A DNA stretch of 64,000 nt, from positions 2,294,001-2,358,000 of the forward strand of contig VRMN01000002.1 in the NCBI GenBank assembly GCA_008690995.1, in the 5' to 3' direction. Below the pieces are notes generated by a model. It did not search any database. It was not told the DNA's origin and saw only the letters and a list, made by a program, of their open reading frames with translations. This document shows positions 38,690 to 48,038 of this stretch, one piece after another. Numbering within the stretch: position 1 is the stretch's first letter; each line of letters begins with the position of its first letter. The stretch comes from Porphyridium purpureum. Its lineage: Eukaryota > Rhodophyta > Bangiophyceae > Porphyridiales > Porphyridiaceae. The position numbers and the translations under genes are program-made.

Positions 38690-39123
38690 ACTATACAAAC
38701 GACCCCGTTTGGGTGGGTGTGCGGGGGTACACGTGGTGGAATTAGGAACGCGCGTGCGTTCTAATCGGGAGGGAGGGGGAGAAGGGAGCGGAAGGGGAAA
38801 GGGATCAGCGAGAGAGGGGGAGAGAAGGGGAGAGAGAGACAGAGGTTTGGCGTGCTGCGTATGCATGAGGTGAGGGGGCATACACGCTCACGCTCACGAG
38901 CATATGCATGTTGTGGAAAGCACATAAGCGCATAAGCACGAAAGCGCATCGGCATAAAGGGTGTGCACGCGCAGGAGGTGGGGAACGGTGGGTGGAACCG
39001 GAGTGTTGGTGTGTTTGTGCACGCGCGGGGCTTGCGTGTGTGTATGTGGGGATCGGGCGCGGGTCGACGAGGCGCACATCGCGCGAGCAGGGTTGGTTTC
39101 TGGTGCGGTAGGGTAAGCGCGCG

Positions 39124-41439
39124 ATGGCGGGCGCGGTGCACTTCAAGTTCAAGTCGGCAAAGGACTACGACACGGTCCAGTTTGGAGGCGAGGCGATCCG
39201 GACCGGCGATCTCAAGCTGGCCATCTTTGAGCAGAAGCGGCTGGCGTTCGGGGAGGGCTTTGATCTCCAGATCAGGGACGCGCAGACGGGCGAGGAGTAC
39301 TCAGACGAGGCACAGCTCATTCCTCGCAATGCGTCGGTCGTCGTGAGCCGCGTGCCGGGCCTTCGCCCGGGCGGCATCCTGTCCCAGCAACTCATGGCGA
39401 AGAAGAACGAGCGATTTGCCGAGGCGGCCATCACGGGGTCCCAGCACACGTCTGGTGCACTCGCCGCGATGGCCGCCGCCGCTGCGGCGGCTGGACACGG
39501 AACGGGACCGCCAGCATCGATGTCGGCGTTTCATGGCGCTGCGCCTGCTGCTGCTAATGCATTGCAGAACAGTGCTTCCGGCGACACTGGCGCCGACCCA
39601 AATGAAGAAGAAGGGTCGCGCATCGACTCATTGATAGGTAGCGCAGGGCAGGGCTATGATCGGAGCACATATGCGCCTCTGCGCGGCGGCATGCGCGGCG
39701 GGTTCGTGGGTATGGGCGGTCGTGGCGGCGCGAACATTCCTGCCGACCGCCCGCCGCAGCCCGGGCCCATGTACTTGTGCCACCGCTGCCAGAAGGGCGG
39801 CCACTGGATTGACCAGTGCCCAACGAATGGGGACAAGGCCTTTGACAAGATCCGCGTGCGCCGCCCAACCGGCATTCCGTCCAGCATGCTGGCTGCTGTC
39901 GAAGCACCTGCAGTGGGTGTCGGGTTGCAGACGAGCTCGGGTGAGTTCGTAGCGCTCAAGCCCAATGAGGACGAGTTTACGCGTCAGACTGCCGCGCTTC
40001 GCAAGGCTCGGCTAGCCAAGAAGCAACAGCAAGCCCGTCTCGCGGCGGGGTTGCCTGCCGAGGCACCTGGAACGCCTGAACAAGCTGAAGAGACGGGTGA
40101 TGCGCAGCAAGTAAGTGACGGCACCAACCCAGGCGCAAACAGTAACGCTAATCATGAAATTGCCTATGAAAATAACGTGAACACTAGTGTTGTTGCTAAT
40201 GATGAAATACAGCAGCATCGGCAAACCCAACCGGAACACCTTGACCAGCAGAAGCAGCCGCAGCAACAGCCACAGCTGCTGCACGAGAGTAGCGCGACTC
40301 GTGAAAAGACCAACACTCCTAGTGTGCACATAGGGTCTGGCTCTGGACCAGAGCCAGGTGTGATCCGGGCGGGGCTTGTCGGAGAGGCTGCTCCTCCGGA
40401 AGCAGCGAATGCAGGCACAACGAACATCGGGCAGACGCCGGGCGGTGTCCGAGCGCCACCGCTTCCGCAGTCTCGACCACAGCATCAACCTTCATTCCCC
40501 GTGATGCCGACGGGCTTTGTACCTCCATCGGGAATGATGCAGCCGGGAATGCCTCCATTTATGCCCGGGATGCCAGGAATGCCCATGCCACCCCGCGGGG
40601 GTATGCCGATGCCGCCGATGGGCTTTCCCATGATGAACATGAATCCGCAAATGATGATGGCAATGATGCAACAAATGCAGAGGCAGCAGCAGCTTCAACA
40701 GCAGCAGCAGCAGCAGCAGCAGCAACAGCAACATCAGCAGCCAAACCCGAACGGCGGCGATGCGAGCATGGTGCCGGTGCCCACCAAGGGATTGAAAGGG
40801 TCGGATGCTTCATTAAAGTCTGAAGATTATCACAGAGGCGGGAATGGTGGCAGTCGAAGTGGTGCAAGTCGCAGCAGTCGTGGCAGTGGAGGCGACGAAA
40901 GTCATAGTGAGTACAGGAGCCGTGGCACATCGGAGCGCTCGAGGTCTCCTCGTCGATCCTGGCGACACCTTGAAGACAACGAGAGCGCGGGCAAACGCAG
41001 TCCACTTGCGTCCAGTTCGCGTGCAGACCGTGATGATGCGAGAGACTCATTCCACTCGGACTCGGTCGAAAAGCAGACTGCATCTAACGGAGCCAGCTTG
41101 GGCTGCAATCGCACTGACGCTCGAGACGCAGGAAAGGAGGATTTGCGTGCTCGGATCGCGCGGCAGCGTGCTGGCCGCACTTCGCGAGGCGACGTCTTAA
41201 CCAAGGAGAACGGCGCCAGTGACAGCCATTCTGAGCGAAGGCCTCGAGATGGCCGTGATTCTGATTTCGACCGAGAACGCAAGCAATCGAACAAGCGGTC
41301 CAGATTCGAGCGCGAACATGACGGTCAGCGCGAGAGCGCATCAACACGGGCCGGAGGCAGCGTCCATGATCGGCTTGGTTCACGCGAGAACGCCAGCGAC
41401 AGCAAGAAAAAAAAGTCACGCTCTCGCCGCAATCGCTAG
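39124..41439 (+). CDS. DWNN-domain, zinc-knuckle, SR-rich protein (RBBP6/MPE1-like)
   Basis: 771 residues from ATG 39124. Residues 1-78 form a DWNN ubiquitin-like domain (VHFKFKSAKDYDTVQFGG, LKLAIFEQKRLAFG, ASVVVSRVPG). Residues 219-232 are a CCHC knuckle (CHRCQKGGHWIDQC) in a Gly/Arg-rich setting. A long Gln/Pro/Met-rich middle has a poly-Gln run at 40684-40740. The C-terminus is Arg/Ser/Asp-rich (RSPRRSWRH, KKKSRSRRNR), like splicing and RNA-processing factors. RBBP6 and yeast MPE1 act in 3'-end processing of mRNA within the cleavage and polyadenylation factor and normally have a RING/U-box after the knuckle. I find no CPIC-type RING here, so ligase activity is doubtful. Confidence 0.87.
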   Translation: MAGAVHFKFKSAKDYDTVQFGGEAIRTGDLKLAIFEQKRLAFGEGFDLQIRDAQTGEEYSDEAQLIPRNASVVVSRVPGLRPGGILSQQLMAKKNERFAEAAITGSQHTSGALAAMAAAAAAAGHGTGPPASMSAFHGAAPAAANALQNSASGDTGADPNEEEGSRIDSLIGSAGQGYDRSTYAPLRGGMRGGFVGMGGRGGANIPADRPPQPGPMYLCHRCQKGGHWIDQCPTNGDKAFDKIRVRRPTGIPSSMLAAVEAPAVGVGLQTSSGEFVALKPNEDEFTRQTAALRKARLAKKQQQARLAAGLPAEAPGTPEQAEETGDAQQVSDGTNPGANSNANHEIAYENNVNTSVVANDEIQQHRQTQPEHLDQQKQPQQQPQLLHESSATREKTNTPSVHIGSGSGPEPGVIRAGLVGEAAPPEAANAGTTNIGQTPGGVRAPPLPQSRPQHQPSFPVMPTGFVPPSGMMQPGMPPFMPGMPGMPMPPRGGMPMPPMGFPMMNMNPQMMMAMMQQMQRQQQLQQQQQQQQQQQQHQQPNPNGGDASMVPVPTKGLKGSDASLKSEDYHRGGNGGSRSGASRSSRGSGGDESHSEYRSRGTSERSRSPRRSWRHLEDNESAGKRSPLASSSRADRDDARDSFHSDSVEKQTASNGASLGCNRTDARDAGKEDLRARIARQRAGRTSRGDVLTKENGASDSHSERRPRDGRDSDFDRERKQSNKRSRFEREHDGQRESASTRAGGSVHDRLGSRENASDSKKKKSRSRRNR
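40684..40740. repeat. (CAG)n/CAA poly-Gln tract
   Basis: Mixed CAG and CAA codons coding for poly-Gln inside the DWNN gene. The longest pure CAG run is about nine units near 40698-40724. Likely length-variable. Confidence 0.9.
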
Positions 41440-42289
41440 TGAAATGTGTGCAGGCGCGTTTAGAATTCATCGATGCTCCGCAATCAGCACATGCATGGCT
41501 GCTGCGGCCGTAAACACGCGACGCGACCTGCTTTGCCGACTCGACGCATGCGTGAAAGGACGCCACATTTGAAACATCTCGGCACGAGGTGCACTATAAG
41601 ATGCATTGTCCATGCGATTTGCGACCATGCGACAGACGGGTGTTCGCGTGAGCATTGCATTCGCGAGCCGAGACTGGCACAACTATCCTTGCGCATGCCA
41701 ATCCAATCCAGCGGAAGGCGGGCGACGCAATGTACCCGGGATGTCAGAAACATAACACGAAGCAGGTCCGTTTCGTGGCGCACTGTAATGTGGCACCCCC
41801 ACAAAAAAAAATGGAATTCAGCGAACATTTGACTTTTCCTTGATTGTTTTTCGTTTCTTTCCTTTGTTGGGCACATGAGAGATGCCAGCTATACCTGTGC
41901 ACATCTCACTGTTCAAATAGGGTCTCAATCATGAGAGACTTGTTTGCTTCGAGTAAACTTAATGTACGATGCAACATCGACCAAGTTTCCTCCTTCCACG
42001 CTGATGGCTAAACTGCCGTGCGGCGTCCGCGTCGCTCTTCACCTCATACCACGCGTACAAGTCAGCGACTGTCGCCAACCCCACGGCTTTGGGCACCGCT
42101 TGATCACTTTCACAACGGCTGACTTTGTTCGCTTTGCCTGTAGACCTCAACCACACCGCGCACACCGCCATGCCCTGGCCCAATGCAGCGATGCCGTCGC
42201 GCGCGCCCACTAGAAAATGTGTCCCGTGGGCAATTCCGGCCCGACAGAGATCATATTGATTTGCACGCAATTCCCCATTCTTCTTCCCC
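41440..42289. other. Intergenic stretch between convergent genes
   Basis: 850 bp between the 3' ends of the DWNN and first PPR genes. It is AT-richer than the genes. A minus-strand open stretch at about 42339-41959 (GIAHGTHFLVGARDGIAALG) has a protein-like look but no ATG and no family resemblance. I do not call a gene. Confidence 0.5.
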
Positions 42290-43621
42290 TTACTGTTTCC
42301 ACCTGGTTGGATGACTGAGACCCCAGAAGACCTCGACACGCTTTGCGCACCTGTCCGGTGCCTTGGGATCTAGCAATGCGGCAGAGGCGCTGGTGTCCAA
42401 CGCACACAAGTATTGGTCGAGTGCTTCCCTCCGATCGCGCTTGTCAGGTCCCAGGCGCGTGGTCTGCGTGAGAATATCTGCAAGTGGCAGCAGCTCCGGA
42501 CCGCGAGAGAGCCGCAAACACTCCTGAACGTACTGGGAAATGCGATTCGCGTGCAGAGTGTAGCACAAGTCAATCGTCCAATACATGACAGAGCGCGCTT
42601 CCTCGAACTCGCCCGCGCTGATCAATATTGCCGCCAGCGCATTTACCGCATCACTTGTTGGGACAATTTCGTGCTCGCGGTACTTTGCAATGATCCATCG
42701 CGCCTCGTGCGCCCGATCCAAACTATTCTTAAGCCGGGAACAGACCAACAGCCCGCATTGGAGCAAGTCAGCGTCTGGCTTGACGCGAGAGCTTAAAGGT
42801 TCCCCATGCAACATCGTCCACACCTTCTGGGCGCCCGATGAATTGTCATTCCGTAAAAGATCAGTCAAAACGCTCGCAAAGATTTTCGCATCTGGCACGT
42901 CATGAAGGCGCGTCATCTCGAGGATGGCTTTCTCCACCAGCTCCGCGCGATTGCAAATTCCAAAGTGACGAATAAGGCCCATGCAAACAAAGTCAGATAA
43001 CGCATGCCCTCGCGTTTGAATCAGATTCTTGAGTGCCAAGACTGCGTTCACGCTTCGGCGCGCCCTTGCGATCGGAAGAAATTGTGCGAGCGAGAAGGAA
43101 TCAAGCGCGACGCCCTGTTTGCGGGTCTTTTGAATCATACTTATCGCGAATTCGAATCGCTGCCGCGCATCAACGTCTGGCGCGCTCCTGGCGAGACGCA
43201 GAAGAAAATCAAGCGTCCATCGGTCGAATCGCACGGCGTGGGTCTCTGCGAGTATGCGCCTCACGCCTACGATGCCCATTTGCTTTTCCAGAGCATCCTT
43301 CAACGCATCGTTGAGCTCTTGCGTGGCCGGGGGACGTTTCAAGCTACGTCTCGCATCACGCTTTGGAAGGGGCTCGAAAAGGCAGGATTCATCATTGTCA
43401 AAATCGGTCGAAATCGAACTCGCATGGCGCCCAACCATTCCTTGAGGTGGCGCTAGCTTTTTCCACACGCGCGCACTCTTCCCCTCCGCCTGTACCCGAT
43501 TGCAGGGAAGCGCCAGACACGCCCCGTCAACCGGCACAAGAAAGTCATTCGTCCGAGCGCTCTGGATTCGCAAGTTTCGAGCCAGGGCACCGGTCAAGCG
43601 CCCTGCGCGTTCCGCCACCAT
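42290..43621 (-). CDS. PPR-like helical-repeat protein, probably organellar (paralog 1)
   Basis: 443 residues from ATG 43621 (MVAERAGRLTGALARNLRIQ), a basic leader fit for a mitochondrial or plastid transit peptide. The body is made of ~35-residue helical hairpins of the pentatricopeptide type: DFVCMGLIRHFGICNRAELV, DAVNALAAILISAGEFEEAR. PPR proteins bind single-stranded organellar RNA for processing, editing or translation. The segment FDRWTLDFLLRLARSAPDVD aligns with FDAVTLEASLDLARRAPDLT in the next gene upstream (44198-46399), and similarity continues through ALDSFSLAQFLPIARARRSV, so the two are paralogs. This copy lacks the other's long C-terminal half. Target RNA unknown. A 576-bp gap separates the pair. 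Confidence 0.72.
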   Translation of the reverse strand: MVAERAGRLTGALARNLRIQSARTNDFLVPVDGACLALPCNRVQAEGKSARVWKKLAPPQGMVGRHASSISTDFDNDESCLFEPLPKRDARRSLKRPPATQELNDALKDALEKQMGIVGVRRILAETHAVRFDRWTLDFLLRLARSAPDVDARQRFEFAISMIQKTRKQGVALDSFSLAQFLPIARARRSVNAVLALKNLIQTRGHALSDFVCMGLIRHFGICNRAELVEKAILEMTRLHDVPDAKIFASVLTDLLRNDNSSGAQKVWTMLHGEPLSSRVKPDADLLQCGLLVCSRLKNSLDRAHEARWIIAKYREHEIVPTSDAVNALAAILISAGEFEEARSVMYWTIDLCYTLHANRISQYVQECLRLSRGPELLPLADILTQTTRLGPDKRDRREALDQYLCALDTSASAALLDPKAPDRCAKRVEVFWGLSHPTRWKQ

Positions 43622-44197
43622 ACTCTGCTCCTTCCCGGCGCAGCAGGAGGGGAAGTCTCGTGTCGGCAATGAAACTTGAGTCAGCCACTCAGCATGCCTG
43701 ACCGCTAAATGGTTAGCTGCGTGTCACTGCGGCGTGACGCGTTCTAGAGCCAATCATTCGAGCGCATTGGCAAGAAGGCTTGGCAGCTTTATCATGACCC
43801 ACCCATCTTTGCAGATCATGGAATCGTCAGAGACCAGAGCACGCGGAAGGCAGGTCTGTTTGGTGACACAGGTAAAGAAGGGGGAATGAACAGTATGGCG
43901 TTACCGTTTCCATGGTTTGTCTCGTTTAGCATGTTGCTACAATGTCGAGAGCACGCATAACTGGAGCTCATGAGAGGCGTGCACAGCAGCAGCATTCGAA
44001 GCAAGTGAATTTTTGCGGAATCGAATGCAACGATGCCGATCGCGTCTGAGTCCGCGAGCCGCTGAAGGCTCGAACGGACACACAGATATGAACTCGTGTT
44101 CCAACAGATGCACCCACCGATCGAGACACAGGCTTGTTCGGCGGCTTCCAGCGGCTGGTACCGGGAATGTAAAGTAAAAAAAGCATTCACACATACT
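43622..44197. other. Gap between the paired PPR genes
   Basis: 576 bp between the start of PPR paralog 1 and the end of PPR paralog 2, both on the minus strand. No gene or repeat visible. It should hold the promoter of paralog 1. Confidence 0.5.
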
Positions 44198-46399
44198 CTA
44201 CATCTTTCCTGTTGCAAGGCGATCTTTCCAATCACGCCATTTCAGTCGAGCATCAATGCGCGCAAGATTTTTTTGGATCATACCCTTGGAACGCTTGCGC
44301 TGCATTGCCGCGCGCTGTTCACGATTCAGATCACGCAGGCGGGACCTGCATTTTTTTGGGCTCACTTCACCAGGATTCTCGCACGCTTCGGTGGGGCTTC
44401 TGTCTAGTTGCCTGACATACTTCTTCATCACTCGGACCATATCCTCGATCACGTCAACAGACAGCTGGGAGCCACCGTAGCGCGTCCTGCTGCTAGCCTG
44501 TAGCACCACACTGCTGAGCACGCGAAAAAGCCTGCGCGTCGCTTTCAAGTCGCTGCTGCCATATATCGCATGAAGCTTTCGAAAGAGCGTCAAGGCTTTG
44601 GCGTGGTACCCGGCCTTGCTTAGCAATTTCATATAGACCCCTGCAGGCCGCACAAGAATATCGCACCACTGCTCATACGTCCTGAAAAGTTTGTGACATA
44701 AATCCAGCCGCCCCAAGCGACCAAGTGTCTTGAGGTACGGTGTCATCATATGAGCGGTGCGGCGCGCATTCAGTAAGTTCTCGTCCTCCTGGTCAAAAAT
44801 AAGATCCAGTGCAAGACCCATGCGATCCTGCTTCAGGCACTGCTCTACCAAGGCCTCGTACGCAAACGCATGCAGCATGCCGTGCGGTATCTTTGACGCG
44901 TTTCCGTGCAAAGGCGGTGCTTGCTCGTGGCTGGCAAGCGCGACTCGCATGGCCATGGAGAGACAGCCTGCCCGCGAAGCCAGGTACACCATGCAGCTCG
45001 ATATGCCGCTATCTGTAGTTTTCCAGCGTGCGAATAAGTACTGCGCGCATTGGAAGGCATCACGAGGCGCAAACAATGGACGCTTAATATGTACTGGGAG
45101 CCGGCCGTCTGACACGCACGTGTGCAACGTATTGAAAAAGAAACGCAAGAACCGAACCCGATTTCTCTCATCCGAGCACAAGACTACGTCGCGATCGGTC
45201 AAAACTTCGTCGGCCAGCGTCAGTAGCAACTCGTCGAGTGGCTCATCCGCCTTGTTTGCTGACAAGCCTGCGCGCACATACTGGCGCAGTTCGCATTCGT
45301 GTAAAGTGTAGCCTAGGCTGCAGATCCATTGCATGTATTCGCGCGCGATGCCAAACTGTGCCGCACGAACGCAAGCTGACACGAGAAGGTGGAGCACCCG
45401 TGCGTCTGGTTTGATGCCTAGCTTCTGGTACAGCTCTGCCACTCGTGCGGCCTCCGTAGCGTTGCCCGTCTTGGCACAGACCCACGCCCCACTTTCGAGT
45501 ATGCTTGCGTCCAGCTGCGCAGTGTTGCTCGCAGCGAGTCCGGGTATCCACAACTCGCTCCACAGCTCGGCCGCCACCGCCGTTTGCTGATGACGTAAAA
45601 AGAAGCGAAGAAGTGCATCGAATACCACGGCGTCGAGCACATCGCGCCCGGCAAGTAGCTCGACGGAAGCATTGTGCATGTTCGCGCCGGCTGGCGCGCT
45701 CTCATTCAAATGGTCCCTGAGCTTTTGTAGCGCCTGCTTCTGCTGCTGCAGCATGACACGACTCGTTGCAACCACCACGTTGACTTTTCGGCAGGGCTTC
45801 GCCAGTATAAGGCACTGCATGAGAACTCTTGAGTCCAACTGCACGCGATGCTTTCGCGCCTGCTGCACCATGCGAACCACGAAGGCAAGCTTGGCGCGCG
45901 GTGTCAGATCTGGCGCGCGTCGGGCTAAATCGAGTGACGCTTCCAAAGTGACTGCATCAAAGGGTGTGCGGCTCTTTCCCAGCATTCGCATAAGCTCTTT
46001 GCGCGTACGAGCGCGTCGTGCGTGTATAGTGGCATCACTCTCCTGGCCGCTGTCCATTGCCACGCGCAGCGCCAGCTTGATTGTCTGGTTGAGTGCGTCG
46101 GTATCCCGATTGCCGGCGCGGCCTGTGTCCCTCAGCAAATGCGAGCGCCTTGGGTCAAGCTGCCATGCCGAGGTGCCCACGCGTGCATCCTCGGTAGCCA
46201 CCGTCGCGCGTGACACGGCTGCAAGCGACCCCGCGCCATCTTCTTTCGCCGGCCTTGCGCGATGCAGAGCGTGGCTTGCGCGCGAGGCGAGCGAGCGTGC
46301 CGTACCAAACGCATTCGACTCGCGCAGGCGCTGTGCGGCTCGTCGCCACGGACCACATGCTCGTCGTGGCTGGGAGGCCCATGCCATCAGCGCTCGCAT
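44198..46399 (-). CDS. PPR-like helical-repeat protein, probably organellar (paralog 2)
   Basis: 733 residues from ATG 46399. The start MRALMAWASQPRRACGPWRR and a further ~40 Arg/Ala/Ser-rich residues without acids form a strong mitochondrial leader. The repeats include VTLEASLDLARRAPDLTPR, DAVVFDALLRFFLRHQQTAV, DARVLHLLVSACVRAAQFGI, a second block around AFAYEALVEQCLKQDRMGLA, and VYMKLLSKAGYHAKALTLFR. It ends in a very basic tail (KKCRSRLRDLNREQRAAMQR), typical of RNA-binding proteins. The first half matches PPR paralog 1 just downstream; the second half is extra. The PPR class is clear from the hairpin period, though the repeats are divergent. Role in organellar RNA metabolism is inferred. 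Confidence 0.78.
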   Translation of the reverse strand: MRALMAWASQPRRACGPWRRAAQRLRESNAFGTARSLASRASHALHRARPAKEDGAGSLAAVSRATVATEDARVGTSAWQLDPRRSHLLRDTGRAGNRDTDALNQTIKLALRVAMDSGQESDATIHARRARTRKELMRMLGKSRTPFDAVTLEASLDLARRAPDLTPRAKLAFVVRMVQQARKHRVQLDSRVLMQCLILAKPCRKVNVVVATSRVMLQQQKQALQKLRDHLNESAPAGANMHNASVELLAGRDVLDAVVFDALLRFFLRHQQTAVAAELWSELWIPGLAASNTAQLDASILESGAWVCAKTGNATEAARVAELYQKLGIKPDARVLHLLVSACVRAAQFGIAREYMQWICSLGYTLHECELRQYVRAGLSANKADEPLDELLLTLADEVLTDRDVVLCSDERNRVRFLRFFFNTLHTCVSDGRLPVHIKRPLFAPRDAFQCAQYLFARWKTTDSGISSCMVYLASRAGCLSMAMRVALASHEQAPPLHGNASKIPHGMLHAFAYEALVEQCLKQDRMGLALDLIFDQEDENLLNARRTAHMMTPYLKTLGRLGRLDLCHKLFRTYEQWCDILVRPAGVYMKLLSKAGYHAKALTLFRKLHAIYGSSDLKATRRLFRVLSSVVLQASSRTRYGGSQLSVDVIEDMVRVMKKYVRQLDRSPTEACENPGEVSPKKCRSRLRDLNREQRAAMQRKRSKGMIQKNLARIDARLKWRDWKDRLATGKM

Positions 46400-47141
46400 G
46401 TTGCGCGCTCATTTCCCATCCGCTCACCACAAACGACAGAATGCGCCACCGCGTGCAGCGCGGAACCGAGTTAGCGCTGTACGCGCGTACGAATCTGCGT
46501 GAGAGCGCGAGAAGCGTCGGGTATCCAAAGCACAGCGCTTTCCCAAACACAAACCCGTCGGCGCAGGGCGTGCCGCAAGGTGTACAAACGCGCCGCGGTT
46601 CGATACAAGCGCTCGATCTCGACGCGCGACGGCTGCTCATTGGACGAGTGGACGATTGGCCGAGTGCGCGCGGCGTGCTGCTGCTGGCGTGTGCGCGCGC
46701 ACGAACGAATCCGAACACGTGTCGGCGGTGATGCTGGCGCTGCCCGCACCGTTCCTTGTTTCGGGTAACTTTGGCTATGCTCTCGAAGAATGAGCGTTAC
46801 CGATGTGCGCGAGATGCACATGTTGCGCGACGCATTCTTTGACCGTGGTGGCTTCATGCGTGCATCCCTTTCCCGTCTTGGACAGACAGATAGTTGCGCT
46901 GTGCGCACTAGCGCAGGCGAGTTCAACAGAGGGCAGCTGGGCGGCGAGCAAGCTTGCCGGGCCTTCATCAAGAAAATCAGATTGCGTGCAGCGGTGCGGC
47001 GGAACACGAGGAGCACGACGGCAGAGTTAGCGGCGCAGAAGAGCGCCCGTGAGAAGTCGCGGCTGAAAGCATCCATTGGAAAATTTCCTACGCCTTCCAG
47101 GAACATTTCGCGACGGGCGCGCGGCTGCTGATTTTGGTCGA
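46400..47141. other. Divergent intergenic region
   Basis: 742 bp between the start of PPR paralog 2 (minus) and the secreted BspA-like gene (plus). Open frames here run antisense to each other and have no ATG-led family match. No gene called. Confidence 0.5.
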
Positions 47142-48038
47142 ATGGCAAAGTACGCGACTGAAATGGCGCGGATGTTTCCATTGGCTTGGGCTGTGGCCAT
47201 CGCGCTGCTTGCGACATGGTCTTCGTTGTACACTGCGGTTGCTCAGGAGCTCTGCCAGTTGGTCGAGCAGAGTGAACAGTGCTTGGCGGCTGGGACGCAA
47301 GCTCTGGTTCCGGACGCTGAAGGGACGCTTGCACGGTCCGCCGTCCCCGCGTCGTGTCAAAGTGGGTTCCCCAAGTGTGCGTTGCAGCCCTGCCGGAATG
47401 ACGTAGAGTCTGAAGAAACCCAGCAGAAGATGGTGCTCGAGTACAAGGATGTGTCTGAGTTGTCTTTGGAATTCTCTGCTTCGCCTGTGGACATTGTGGT
47501 CGACTGTGGCGACGGAACGGTGACGGCGCACATGAGCATGGGGAAATTCGTGCACACATACCGGCGTCATGGGAGCTGTCAAGTCGTGATCTCGGGAAGT
47601 GTGGGTGGAATCAGATTCGATGACGGCTTAACTGCTGTGTCTTTGTGGGGCGAGCTTGGTCTGACCACGTTGAATGGGGCTTTCTATGGCATGAGCTCAC
47701 GCCAAAGCGTTTCCGCCGACCTGCCGCGCACCGTCACCAATCTGAGCTGCATGTTCGCGGAATCAAGGTTCGACGGAGAGATTGGTACATGGGGTGCCCA
47801 CAGTGTGACAAGCATGAGCGGCAAGTTTGATCCCGCTTTTTTCTATCGGGACGTTTCTGAAGAAAATGTGAGCTGTGTGGCAAGCATGGACTTTATGTTT
47901 GCATCTTCAATGGAGATATTGGGATGTCCCTCTTGTATTCGCCTGATCCGAAGATCAAGTTCGGCGGTGTCCCAAGACACCGTGCACCGGCAGGGTCAGG
48001 CTCCAATGCTGGGGACCGGAATCCCCAGCGCCTTGTGA
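47142..48038 (+). pseudogene. Secreted BspA-like (DUF285) surface protein, 3' end lost to an insertion
   Basis: ATG 47142 gives MAKYATEMARMFPLAWAVAI with a hydrophobic core to AVAQ, a clear signal peptide. Next is a Cys-containing region (CQLVEQSEQC), a beta-rich part (VDIVVDCGDGTVTAHMSMGK), then DUF285/BspA leucine-rich units: LTTLNGAFYGM, VTNLSCMFAES-FDGEIGTW, and VASMDFMFASS. In the next frame FNGDIGM continues the last unit at 47908, after which the sequence becomes the 3' end of a Fanzor element on the other strand. The open frame itself runs on to 48038 through element DNA. The repeat array is therefore cut after about three units. Such proteins are extracellular and adhesive in microbes; I see no continuation beyond the element. 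Confidence 0.65.

Noticed and set aside
41959-42339. Minus-strand open stretch of 126 codons after the first PPR gene
   Set aside because: No ATG, no motif, overlaps the PPR 3' end in another frame; left as unassigned.
46471-47559. Minus-strand open frame of 362 codons across the BspA-like gene start
   Set aside because: Overlaps a plus-strand gene with a clear signal peptide; composition is Arg/Pro/Thr-rich noise.
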